NCBI GenBank assembly: GCA_937928045.1
Contig: CALFWO010000055.1
Location: 1 to 64,000 of the forward strand
Origin: an uncultured Saprospiraceae bacterium
GTDB lineage: Bacteria > Bacteroidota > Bacteroidia > Chitinophagales > Saprospiraceae
Reading direction: 5' to 3'
Length of the DNA stretch: 64,000 nt
Made by a program: the position numbers and the translations under genes. Of the stretch, positions 26,158 to 35,199 are shown in pieces. Position 1 is the first letter of the stretch; each line of letters starts with the position of its first letter. The notes under the pieces were generated by a model. The model ran no database searches. It was given only the letters and a program-made list of their open reading frames with translations, and was not told where the DNA came from.

Positions 26158-27926
26158 GCAAAGTCATCTAAGCCATCTCCCAAAAATTTGGCAACTGCCT
26201 TTCGGTTTTCAATATCCCTCAAACCTTTACCATGTACATTTCCTCCAAACAATGGAGGAAAGCTGGGGTGGATTTTTCCAGGCCTGAAATCTAGTTGACC
26301 ATCAAGTCCCAAAGCCATATCATTCTCTGGACCAAGAATAGGATCAGCAACCAATCGTTCAAAAGTAATCCAAATGGCGTTGGTGGCTTTGTAATTATTG
26401 ACAAGATTATAGAATACAGTGTCAATAGGATCCGAAATTATATTTTTAAATCTGTTGCTTTGTTTGTTCTGAATATCAAGGCCTGGCAATTTTACAATAA
26501 CATCTAAGGTTAATGATAAAATAAATTTAAGCGGCCCATTGATGCCAAACAATTTTGCCATATTCGTCAGGTAAGCCTTTGCGCCTAGTTTGTCTTTGAA
26601 GTAATCTGAAAAGCCTCCAGAAACGATACAAACTTTATCCACCTCAAATGGAATATTTGAACTCGGTTGGCAAATGTACTTTGCTAATAATGATCCACGA
26701 CTGGCACATAGGATGGCCACCGGTTGTTCGAATTTGAGTGAATCAAAAAACAAGAATTTCCTGAATTGTTCAACATTCATTTTCGGGTCATGTAAAACCG
26801 TTTCGTGTTCCAATGTGATGATCTGCTCATATTGAACAGCATTGTTTTTTTGAACACGTCTCAGGTAATCAAAGAAATGTGGGTGCTGTCCAATTTTAGT
26901 ATCTGTTCCAGCATATAAATATTTGAATGAGCCGTGACCTTCCCGCTTGTGTTTTTTCTTAGATCTACCGTCAAAACTACCTTTAATAGTACCATGAAGT
27001 AGGATCAAGGTTTTTTTGGATAAATCTATCGTTGAAAGAATCTCGTGCCGCCCTAAGGGATTAAATTTCTTTTTAGAAAAATCATAATGTAATATTTCGT
27101 AGCGTTCATTTATTTTTTTTTCAATCCTTCGGATCTTTGAAAGTCCTCGTACAATTAAATGCGCAGCTTTTCCTTTGAGTTCATTCAATTTCCTTTTTAC
27201 AACCCCAATAAATTTCTGAATCTTTACTCTAATCCAACGAAAAATTCCTTTCTTAGTTCGTTTGACTGCAGCTTCAATTACTTCTCCGGCTAACTTTTTC
27301 AAAGGCAAATAAATGCCATCGGGACGAATATCATCCGCGTTTTCTGCGATCAAAACTTCGGTAAAAATTACAGTCTTATTTTTATCCAAATACTCGACCT
27401 CTGTGATGGTGTCCATCGTATCGGCATGGACACTTTTAGGAATTAGCGCTGGACCAATAGATTTGCTTTGTAAAGGCTTTTCGTAAGCATCGAAAACCTT
27501 AATGCCATTTAGCGGTAATTGATCTTGGATCGTTTGATCTTCTCTGAATTGAATATCTACAAAGGTGTATTCAAATAATTCCTCTTCTTTAGAAGTGTCC
27601 TGAGCTTCAATTCTTACTTGCTTAATTTTTCCTTTAGCATCTTGCCCTAAATCTAAAGCTCCCGTCAAACCGTTCACAGGATTTTCGTTCAAGAGGGCAT
27701 TCATCATCCCTTGGCGTTCGATTCTATTTTTCAAAGCTGATTTAGCCTTGGCCTTGCTGATTAATGGTGTTGGTAATGGCAATAGGCCATCTTGCGCAAG
27801 CAAATTTTTGGTTGCTTTTTGAGCATCGATAGACTTTGCTTTTAAGCGTAAAGATTTATCTTTCTTATCTTGAAATGAGAAAAGATCGGCCTCAGAATCG
27901 AAGTTGATAACAAAAGAATTTGGCAT
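26154..27926 (-). CDS. Large protein with DUF7379-like alpha/beta-hydrolase domain
   Basis: The start at 27926 (MPNSFVINFDSEADLF) gives 590 residues. A 22-residue longer frame is possible but less likely. The N-terminal 250 residues are charged and beta-rich without a recognised family. About 250-300 is very basic (KRTKKGIFRWIRVKIQKFIGVVKRKL) and may bind membrane or nucleic acid. From about 310, TLILLHGTIKGSFD is a hydrolase oxyanion strand and AILCASRGSLLAKYI resembles a nucleophile elbow (CASRG instead of GxSxG). A GGNVHGKG near the C-terminus could hold the His. This resembles DUF7379-type domains found beside CHAT/caspase-like proteases. There is no signal peptide. Function is open. Confidence 0.6.
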   Translation of the reverse strand: MPNSFVINFDSEADLFSFQDKKDKSLRLKAKSIDAQKATKNLLAQDGLLPLPTPLISKAKAKSALKNRIERQGMMNALLNENPVNGLTGALDLGQDAKGKIKQVRIEAQDTSKEEELFEYTFVDIQFREDQTIQDQLPLNGIKVFDAYEKPLQSKSIGPALIPKSVHADTMDTITEVEYLDKNKTVIFTEVLIAENADDIRPDGIYLPLKKLAGEVIEAAVKRTKKGIFRWIRVKIQKFIGVVKRKLNELKGKAAHLIVRGLSKIRRIEKKINERYEILHYDFSKKKFNPLGRHEILSTIDLSKKTLILLHGTIKGSFDGRSKKKHKREGHGSFKYLYAGTDTKIGQHPHFFDYLRRVQKNNAVQYEQIITLEHETVLHDPKMNVEQFRKFLFFDSLKFEQPVAILCASRGSLLAKYICQPSSNIPFEVDKVCIVSGGFSDYFKDKLGAKAYLTNMAKLFGINGPLKFILSLTLDVIVKLPGLDIQNKQSNRFKNIISDPIDTVFYNLVNNYKATNAIWITFERLVADPILGPENDMALGLDGQLDFRPGKIHPSFPPLFGGNVHGKGLRDIENRKAVAKFLGDGLDDFA

Positions 27927-28168
27927 AGGGTAGTTTGGTTTTAAGGTTAAAAGTATCTCTATACAAAGAGTAGTTCTAGCTACAAATTGCATTAATAGCT
28001 TAATGAAATAAAATGGGAAAAGTAACCTAAATGGTGAGTTTTAAATAGGCTATTGACCGCTTAACCACCCATTTTTACCAGTTATATAGGCCAAATGTTT
28101 TAATACCAGAATAGTGGTTACTTGGCATTATTTTTTCTTGTAATATAAGGATAAACCAAAAAAACCTC

Positions 28169-29674
28169 ATGCGATATTTACCCCTGCTACTAGTCATTTT
28201 AGTTTTTTTTTCCTGTAAGCCCGATCTGTTAACAATTGAGGAAGTCAACATCGAGTTGAATGATCCCGAATTTGCAGTACCTCTGATCAATTCAAAGGTC
28301 TCCATTCAAGATGCCTTGAATGAGTTTGATACTGGAGGTTTTTTGGATGTTGATGCAGATAATTTTATGACGCTGTATTATACTGGAGAGGTGGGATCTA
28401 TCCCTGGAGTAGATATTCCTGAGTTAGATGATTTTGAATTACCAATTCCAGATACAACACTAATAGTTGATTTTGGAACCATACAGTCGGATGTAGATTT
28501 CGATTTCGCTGATGCAACTGCAGGAACAATGGAAATAAGTTTTTCCTCAAATCATATGGAGGATCTAACAGTTATAGTAACAGTTGAAAATCTTTCTAAA
28601 AATGGTGTAATTGTTTCTGAAACGATTCCTGTGCTTTATGACAATACAGCTACTCAGGAAATATCTAGAATGATAGATTTGAGTGATAGTCGTTTTGATT
28701 TGGAATCTGATAATATTGAAATTACTTACAGCTGTCGAAATGGTCTAAATGAACATCGTCCATTGACTGATTTAAATTTATCATTCTCTGGAGTTCAGTT
28801 GGATTACATCCAAGGGTATGTTGGTGAATTCAGTTTCGCGTTGCCAATAGATACATTAGTATTTGATCTATTTAGTGATGTAATCGGAGGAAACTTATTA
28901 TTGGAAGATCCAAGTATTGCGGTAACATTGAATAATGGATTTGGAATTCCATTAGAAGTTAGCGCTGATACATTGGCTGTTGTAAACGAAAATAATGAAA
29001 CCCTGTTTTTTAATTCTATTTTAGATGATGGAGTTTCCATTGCATTCCCAAGTATCAATGAAGTTGGAGAAACCAAGCCAACAACTTTCTTGTTTGATCA
29101 ATCAAATTCAAATTTAGCTGAGGTTATCAATTTTAATCCGGGTAAATTTATTTATAAACTTAGAGCAACAACGAATCCGGAACAAGACAGTACTTTAAAA
29201 GGGTTTGTCTCATCACAAAGTTCAATAAGTGCAAGTATTGAGGCAAAATTACCTTTATGGTTAAGTGCTAATAATTTTGTGTTGGAAGAAACAGTCGATT
29301 TTGATTTTGAAAGTTTGGAGCAAATTGAACAAGCAGAATTTAAATTAATAACTGAGAACGGATTGCCGATTGCGTTAAATGTACAAGCTTATTTTCTAAA
29401 TAGTAACAATGTTGTAATAGATTCTCTATTTTCAAATAGTGATGAATTTATAGTGGCGGCTGAAATAAATACTAATGGAGATGTTGTCGCTCCAGGAATT
29501 GGTGAAAAGATTCAACTTTTTGACCAAGCGAAATTTAACAACTTAGAGAATGCCACTCAGATTCGGCTGAGAACGGCTTTTGCGACATCAGATGCAAACA
29601 ATAGTAGTTCAAGGTTCTATACTGATTATGAGATTGGATTGAAACTCGGTGTCAAGGCCGTGGTGAATCCTTAA
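28169..29674 (+). CDS. Surface lipoprotein of unknown function
   Basis: The 501-residue protein has a lipoprotein signal (LLLVILVFFSC, Cys16) followed by KPDLL and an acidic mature part, so it is probably outer-membrane anchored and possibly surface-exposed. It is mainly beta-structured with repeated short patterns (for example IELNDPEFAVPLINSKVSIQDAL, LIVDFGTIQSDVDFDF, FALPIDTLVFDLF). No catalytic motif is visible, and the protein resembles other Bacteroidota lipoproteins found in pairs with barrel proteins. The DUF5723 outer-membrane protein starts 49 bp downstream, so the two are probably co-transcribed and may form a complex. Confidence 0.7.
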   Translation: MRYLPLLLVILVFFSCKPDLLTIEEVNIELNDPEFAVPLINSKVSIQDALNEFDTGGFLDVDADNFMTLYYTGEVGSIPGVDIPELDDFELPIPDTTLIVDFGTIQSDVDFDFADATAGTMEISFSSNHMEDLTVIVTVENLSKNGVIVSETIPVLYDNTATQEISRMIDLSDSRFDLESDNIEITYSCRNGLNEHRPLTDLNLSFSGVQLDYIQGYVGEFSFALPIDTLVFDLFSDVIGGNLLLEDPSIAVTLNNGFGIPLEVSADTLAVVNENNETLFFNSILDDGVSIAFPSINEVGETKPTTFLFDQSNSNLAEVINFNPGKFIYKLRATTNPEQDSTLKGFVSSQSSISASIEAKLPLWLSANNFVLEETVDFDFESLEQIEQAEFKLITENGLPIALNVQAYFLNSNNVVIDSLFSNSDEFIVAAEINTNGDVVAPGIGEKIQLFDQAKFNNLENATQIRLRTAFATSDANNSSSRFYTDYEIGLKLGVKAVVNP

Positions 29675-29722
29675 ATTATTTATATCACTATTTAATCTAC
29701 CTCAAATCTCAAATCAACTATT

Positions 29723-31216
29723 ATGTCAATCAATAATAAACTTAAGGTCTTAGTTGTCGCAATTCTATTCTGTACGCAATTAGTATCTGCCCAAATGATT
29801 TTGACAAATCATTTCTTTGACAATATCGCACAACATAATTTTTCTAATCCCGCACTTTTTGGAGATTTCAATGTCAGTGTTAATTTACCTTCTCCAGGAA
29901 TTGGTTTTTCGAACAATACCTTTAAATTTTCTGATGTAGCTACCCAAAATGGCTCTGTCCTAAATGTGAACATGGATGAGATTATTAGTAGAACTGGAGC
30001 AGATGGATTTGATTTGGGGATTAGTAGCAACATTCAAACTTTCTCAGCTTTTGTTCAAACTAAGAAAATGCTCATTAGTTTGAATCACGGAGTAGATGTT
30101 GAAACTAACTTAAATATTTCAAAAGACTTTTTACAATTTTTCTGGGAAGGTAACGCCAGTTATATTGATCAAACAGCAAACCTAGCTCCTTATTTAAACA
30201 TTAATGCTTCTCATCATATCGGACTTGGTTTTGCTTATAAACTAACGGAAAAATTGGCGTTAGGAACTAGATTGAAAAGGCACTGGGGACTAGCTACATT
30301 GTTTACACCTCCAGGAGAGACAAGCATCTATACAGATCCAGAATATTATCAATTAACGGCAACTACTGATTACACTATATTCACAGGCGGATTGTCTACT
30401 GACGGAAATACAATTGAAGATATTCTTGATTTTGATTTCGATCCAAAACCATTTACAAGTAATACTGGATTTAGTGTAGACTTTGGTGGAACATATAAGC
30501 TGACAGATCGAATTCAGCTTCGTGCTAGTGTGCTGAATTTAGGAAGCATTAAATGGACTGAAAATGTAAACGCAGTTCGCTCTCAAGGTACTTTTACTTT
30601 TGAAGGACTAGATCTAAAGCCGCTATTGGAAGATGGTAAAATTGATTTTGAAACATTGTCTGATTCTATTCAAGAAATATTTCAACTAACAACTTCTCAG
30701 GAATCCTTTAAAACAACTTTGCCTGCTAGATTTCTTCTTTCTGGAACTTATGCATTAGGCAAGGGATTCCAAGGAGGGTTGGTATTGTATGGAGAAAAAA
30801 CTCCGAATCTATTTATGCCTGGACTGGGCGTGAGTATTAAGAAGGAATTTGGAACTGTATTCAGTATTGGAACGCAATATACTGCAATGAACGGAAGTCA
30901 CAATGTTGGATTTATGTCGGCTTTGCGCTTGTTGCCGCTACAGATTTATATGGTTACAGACAATGTTTTGCCACTTTTCAACCCATTAAATACGCAAAGT
31001 TTTAATTTTCGAACGGGTGTTAATATCGTCATTGGAAATATTCAAAAACGCGTAAGAACAGCAGGGGAGAGAGAAGCCAAAGAGATTGCCAAAGCTGCTA
31101 AAAAAGAAGAAAAGAATGAATTGAAAAAAATGGATAAAAAGGCGGCTAAGGAATTTAAAAAATCGCAAAAAGAATCTAAAGGCCAAGAAAAGTCTTCAAC
31201 TCCTGATGGAAAATAG
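29723..31216 (+). CDS. DUF5723 family outer-membrane protein
   Basis: The 497-residue protein has a signal peptide (LVVAILFCTQLVSAQ) and then MILTNHFFDNIAQHNFSNPALFGD, the characteristic N-terminus of DUF5723 proteins. A barrel-like series of strands follows (LGLGFAYKLTEKLALGTRLKRHWG, SVDFGGTYKLTDRIQLRASVLNLGSI, VFSIGTQYTAMNGSHNVGFMSALRL). The last 60 residues (about 435-497) are a basic, coiled tail rich in Lys, Glu and Ala (EREAKEIAKAAKKEEKNELKK) that probably reaches into the periplasm. It pairs with the lipoprotein gene 49 bp upstream. The family's role is not established. Confidence 0.8.
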   Translation: MSINNKLKVLVVAILFCTQLVSAQMILTNHFFDNIAQHNFSNPALFGDFNVSVNLPSPGIGFSNNTFKFSDVATQNGSVLNVNMDEIISRTGADGFDLGISSNIQTFSAFVQTKKMLISLNHGVDVETNLNISKDFLQFFWEGNASYIDQTANLAPYLNINASHHIGLGFAYKLTEKLALGTRLKRHWGLATLFTPPGETSIYTDPEYYQLTATTDYTIFTGGLSTDGNTIEDILDFDFDPKPFTSNTGFSVDFGGTYKLTDRIQLRASVLNLGSIKWTENVNAVRSQGTFTFEGLDLKPLLEDGKIDFETLSDSIQEIFQLTTSQESFKTTLPARFLLSGTYALGKGFQGGLVLYGEKTPNLFMPGLGVSIKKEFGTVFSIGTQYTAMNGSHNVGFMSALRLLPLQIYMVTDNVLPLFNPLNTQSFNFRTGVNIVIGNIQKRVRTAGEREAKEIAKAAKKEEKNELKKMDKKAAKEFKKSQKESKGQEKSSTPDGK

Positions 31217-31243
31217 AAAGTTTAAGTAAGAAAACAATCTGAT

Positions 31244-33094
31244 TTATCGGGAAATCACAAACTTATCTTTAACTTTTTGTTTTCCATTGTCAATTTCAAT
31301 ATAGTATTTTCCACTTGGGAGATTTCCAATATCAACATTAGAGTTAATCTTTTGACCCTGATAGGTAATCTCATAGACTTTTTCTCCTAGCGTATTAAAA
31401 ATGCTAATTTTGGATGATTCAAATTGATCCCAGGCCATTTTTATATTTAAATAAAGCTGGGTAGGATTAGGACTTATTATAAATGGAGAGCGTAAATTCT
31501 GCTGATTGGTATTCGAACTTAAGTCTTCAAGAACAGTTACATCTAAGTAATCTACCAACTGGACAAATATTTCATCATCGGTAGCATATGGATCGGTAAC
31601 TATTAATCTTAATTTATAATTTCCAGGTTCGTCAAAAGTTACGGAAGATTGAATTGAATTATCATCGGAAAATTGGACGTTGCCTGGCCCTATGACCAAA
31701 TCCCATTTTACTTCCCAGTTGTTTTCAGTAACACCATTTTTATCATAAACAGCATTCAGCACTTTTGATTCATTGGATACAATTTCAAAGTTGCTGCCAG
31801 CATCAATATAATAACCATTGGTTTCGTCAGTAAAAGGCCATGGAGGATCCTGAGTCGCTTCAAAATGACGCCGAAAAAACTCATAGCGATCATTTGACCA
31901 TTCACTAGGATTGCCATGCTCACTAAGAGGACTGTGCCACATTATTTTTGGACCAGGAAGTTGATTGAATGCTGCAAAGCCTGTACTCGGCGGAGTTGTA
32001 AGGTCCTCATAAGACACAAAATTCATACTGGCGCCTTTGAAATTTTGTGCAGCGTAAATTCCATCATAATAATTTGTAGCACTTAGCGTCTGTTCAAAAT
32101 GTGCCGCTGTTCCATTTGTAATATCACTGAAATATAAATAGTAAGGAAATCCGCATGGTTTCCCAAATTTGTATTCTGAATGTCCACACATGGTTGGAAT
32201 AGATTGAAGCATTAAATTTACTCTCTCATCAATTCCGCCAACAAGCAAACTAAGACCTCCGCCCTGGCTATTTCCAATGACACAAATATTTTCCCCATCA
32301 AAATCATCGCGCGTATTCAAATAATCAATCATCCGAATACCTGCAATGATCGCATAGCGATAGTATATATTATTACGGTTTGTTGGATCATTTGGTTCAT
32401 AGGCGTTAGGATCTGCTTGGTCAGGTGGTGTATTGTGAATAGAAATAGCAACTGCAATCATACCAGCTCTTTCAGCAGTAAATCGATCAGCTTGAACAAC
32501 ATTCGCTGAGCCTCCAAAAGGAGGGAGCATCAAAGAAGCTGGAAAAGGGCCTTCCCCTTTTGGCAATGTTATAAATCCATAAATTCTTCTATCGTCAATA
32601 TGAGCTAAACTGATACTAAATGTTTCCGTGTATTCGTCTTCTGCAATATAGGTGATGATAGGGTCGAGAGGAATATTGTTTGATTGCTCAATTTCATTTT
32701 CCCAGAATTCTAGAAAGTCATTTGGCCTTGGTAAAGTTGGTTGAATGTCATGGGGAGAAAAAGCTGCCCCAGCAATATCTTCTTGAAACGATTGTTCTAC
32801 AACGCAAAGTACAAACCCTGGATGATCTAAAGTAAATTCAATTTTAGATAATGTTCCTGGAACATGATTGGAAATTGTTCCTTGGGTAAGCGTATCAGAA
32901 AATTCATTGTAAATAATCCAATAGTTAATATCAGCTGGATCATCAGATGATATATTAAATTGCATGGTTTCCCCCGCGGAATAATAAGCAGTTGATTTAT
33001 TAGTAAAAACTGTTATATCTGCCAACAACTGAAGTTGTAGGAATAGAAACATTCCAATCAAATAGACTTCAATTTTATGAGTAGATTTGTACAT
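31244..33094 (-). CDS. T9SS-secreted acetyl xylan esterase-like carbohydrate esterase (CE7)
   Basis: The 616-residue protein has a signal peptide (LIGMFLFLQLQLLA), an N-terminal beta domain, and an AXE1/CE7 alpha/beta hydrolase (about 120-430). FWENEIEQ, FGGSANVVQADRF, the nucleophile elbow GNSQGG with Ser276, Asp364 and His393 in SEHGNPSEW form the triad. A PKD-like domain (about 425-525) and a C-terminal T9SS type A tail (NPTQLYLNIK, ... SGKYYIEIDNG) follow. It should deacetylate xylan- or cephalosporin-like esters outside the cell. It stands alone, convergent with the DUF5723 gene, with no other xylan-degrading gene beside it. Confidence 0.85.
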   Translation of the reverse strand: MYKSTHKIEVYLIGMFLFLQLQLLADITVFTNKSTAYYSAGETMQFNISSDDPADINYWIIYNEFSDTLTQGTISNHVPGTLSKIEFTLDHPGFVLCVVEQSFQEDIAGAAFSPHDIQPTLPRPNDFLEFWENEIEQSNNIPLDPIITYIAEDEYTETFSISLAHIDDRRIYGFITLPKGEGPFPASLMLPPFGGSANVVQADRFTAERAGMIAVAISIHNTPPDQADPNAYEPNDPTNRNNIYYRYAIIAGIRMIDYLNTRDDFDGENICVIGNSQGGGLSLLVGGIDERVNLMLQSIPTMCGHSEYKFGKPCGFPYYLYFSDITNGTAAHFEQTLSATNYYDGIYAAQNFKGASMNFVSYEDLTTPPSTGFAAFNQLPGPKIMWHSPLSEHGNPSEWSNDRYEFFRRHFEATQDPPWPFTDETNGYYIDAGSNFEIVSNESKVLNAVYDKNGVTENNWEVKWDLVIGPGNVQFSDDNSIQSSVTFDEPGNYKLRLIVTDPYATDDEIFVQLVDYLDVTVLEDLSSNTNQQNLRSPFIISPNPTQLYLNIKMAWDQFESSKISIFNTLGEKVYEITYQGQKINSNVDIGNLPSGKYYIEIDNGKQKVKDKFVISR

Positions 33095-33265
33095 GGGTTT
33101 AAACGCTTATTCATCAATAATAAAATATTGATCCCTTAAGTTAGAAATTGAAAACAGGAAGAACAACAAAAAGGTTGAATAATCTACTGTTTAGCCTAAC
33201 AAATTACCCTTTCATAGGTAATTTATTGAAGACTTTAAGAGAATATAACTGAGAATTATAACAGA

Positions 33266-34423
33266 TTAAAAACTCCACTTAACTCTTAAGTACCCTACTT
33301 GGGTTGGACTGAAATAACGATTACCATCGCCTTGAAGTAAGATTTGACCGATGATATTGATGTCAACATTCTGCGCGATAGAGTAGGTAAGATTGGGATT
33401 TAAAAAAAGTGGATGGCCATTCACAGGTGAGTATATGATAGCAAAACTACCACTTGCAATTGGATTTATTGGAATTGAAATCGAAGAGATTATAGACCAT
33501 TGGTAAGGATATAAATTTCGCGCGGACAATTCAAAGGCAAAAAGATTCGCATTTACATTTTTACTTGCATTGTACAATAGTCCGCCAGACAAGAACAAGC
33601 CTTTCTTAAAGGAATAGTCGATACTAATTGTTCCAGTAAAGGTATTGTCGATACTGTCAACAGTAGAAATAAATGTTGAAGCTTCTCCTTTAAATCCGAT
33701 TTGTTTAATATTTCCTGCCCAGCCTAGACCAAGTACAGCATCACGTTGCGCCCAGCCTGCTAGAATTTGAAAGTCATAATCCCACTTGTTGGTTTTCCAT
33801 AATAAGCCTGCAACAATTTTATTTGGATCATCAAATGCCTTAGCGGCAAATTCAACACTGCTTGCAAATCCAGTGTAGTATTTAACGCGGATCGCATCAG
33901 AGCCAGGTCTTTCTTCATAGTCAAAATCTGTAAAGGAAAAGGCATTAAATATATCATGAGGATTCCAGACTGTATTGATTCCCCAGTTTATTCTCTGACG
34001 CCCTAGTCTAACTTCCCAATTGTCTTTGCTATACTCCCCATATAGTCTGTCAAGGATACTGTGTAGAATTACCTTATCGCCAATATTTAGTAATTGTAAA
34101 TTGAGTACATCATTGCCACCGTCTTTTAATGATTCTTTAAAGTTTGGTACTATCCGAGATAATTCACCAAAGAAAAATCGATTTCTTAGTTCTGCTTTAA
34201 ATGTCCAATTGTTATTTGGATACCATTTAAAGTTTAATCTATTGTGTAAAAAATTATCAGTGAAAACTGCATTACCTATACCCGGGAATTCTGTGTTGAA
34301 AATTCCCTGCATAGATTTCGCATAGCCGGTCAAAACCCAATTCTTTTGTTGCTCCTCTTGAGCAAATAAACTGGAGCTAAGAAGCAAGGAAATTATTACT
34401 ATGACTATTTTCTGGCTATTCAT
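33266..34423 (-). CDS. Outer-membrane porin-like protein of the TetR/ABC locus
   Basis: The 385-residue protein has a signal peptide (IVIVIISLLLSSSLFAQ) and then amphipathic strands throughout, with GYAKSMQGIFNTEF, LHNRLNFKWYPNNNWTFKAELRNRF, GRQRINWGINTVWNPHDIFNAF and a final strand TQVGYLRVKWSF. The GRQRINWG...WNPHDIFN motif is typical of DUF1302/alginate-export-type outer-membrane channels. It follows the ABC ATPase gene on the same strand, 54 bp away, but has its own candidate TetR site 28-37 bp upstream of the ATG (34451-34460). It is likely the outer-membrane component of the export system encoded at 34477-38441. Confidence 0.75.
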   Translation of the reverse strand: MNSQKIVIVIISLLLSSSLFAQEEQQKNWVLTGYAKSMQGIFNTEFPGIGNAVFTDNFLHNRLNFKWYPNNNWTFKAELRNRFFFGELSRIVPNFKESLKDGGNDVLNLQLLNIGDKVILHSILDRLYGEYSKDNWEVRLGRQRINWGINTVWNPHDIFNAFSFTDFDYEERPGSDAIRVKYYTGFASSVEFAAKAFDDPNKIVAGLLWKTNKWDYDFQILAGWAQRDAVLGLGWAGNIKQIGFKGEASTFISTVDSIDNTFTGTISIDYSFKKGLFLSGGLLYNASKNVNANLFAFELSARNLYPYQWSIISSISIPINPIASGSFAIIYSPVNGHPLFLNPNLTYSIAQNVDINIIGQILLQGDGNRYFSPTQVGYLRVKWSF

Positions 34424-34450
34424 TTTATTAGCTAAACAAAATTAATATTG

Positions 34451-34460
34451 CTAAACGTTC
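34451..34460 (-). promoter_or_regulatory. Candidate TetR half-operator before the porin gene
   Basis: On the minus strand this reads GAACGTTTAG, identical to the core of the full palindrome before the TetR gene (39068-39077). The outer arms are not conserved. It lies 28-37 bp upstream of the porin start, where a repressor could block transcription. Confidence 0.5.
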
Positions 34461-34476
34461 AAAATAATTTCAAAAA

Positions 34477-35163
34477 TTATCCATTGTAAATATCAGACTC
34501 AATCTTACCATCGACTAAGGTTACAACCCGTCTTGCTCGATCAATCACACGTTGATCATGAGTAGAAAAAACAAAGGTCATTCCTTCTTCCTCATTCATC
34601 TTGGCCATCATGTCCAGCAAACCGGCTGTAGAAGTGGAATCTAAATTTGCAGTAGGCTCATCAGCTAGAATAAAGGCTGGCTTTGAGGCTAACGCCCTTG
34701 CAACAGCCACTCTTTGTTGTTGACCTCCTGACAGTTCACTAGGCCTTTTATCAAGTTTGTCCGCCAATCCAACCGCCGTCAATAATTCCTTGGCGCGTTC
34801 TTGTCTTGCCTTTTTGTCTTTCTTTTGTAATACCATAATAAATTCAACATTCTCTAGCGCAGTAAGTACCGGAATCAAGTTGTAGGCTTGGAATACAAAA
34901 CCAATATTTTCCTTTCTAAAGTCAATCATATTGTTGTCAGACAATTTGGAAATGTCTTGGCCATTAATGATAATTTGACCGGTCGTTGGACTATCTAAGC
35001 CTCCGATAATATTGAGCAAAGTTGTTTTACCAGATCCAGATGGACCAACGATCGCAGTAAATTCTCCTTTTTTAATTTGTAAATCAACTCCCCTCAAAGC
35101 ATGAACGGGAACTTTGGACGGATTGTAAGTCTTTTCAATATTATTTATTTCTATAATTGCCAT
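34477..35163 (-). CDS. ABC transporter ATP-binding protein (LolD/MacB type)
   Basis: The 228-residue ATPase has Walker A GPSGSGKTT (about 40-48), Q-loop FVFQAYNLIPVLTALENV, the signature LSGGQQQRVAVARAL, Walker B FILADEPTANLDS and the H-switch FVFSTHD. The length and LIPVLTALENVEF region are those of the LolD/MacB family, which drives mechanotransmission through FtsX-type permeases. It follows the two permease genes (37-bp gap). With them, and with the LolA-like and porin proteins, it probably forms one complex that moves a lipid, lipoprotein or toxic hydrophobic molecule outward. The exact substrate is not shown. Confidence 0.92.
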   Translation of the reverse strand: MAIIEINNIEKTYNPSKVPVHALRGVDLQIKKGEFTAIVGPSGSGKTTLLNIIGGLDSPTTGQIIINGQDISKLSDNNMIDFRKENIGFVFQAYNLIPVLTALENVEFIMVLQKKDKKARQERAKELLTAVGLADKLDKRPSELSGGQQQRVAVARALASKPAFILADEPTANLDSTSTAGLLDMMAKMNEEEGMTFVFSTHDQRVIDRARRVVTLVDGKIESDIYNG

Positions 35164-35199
35164 GTCTTGGATTTAATATTTATAAAATGATATTGAGCA

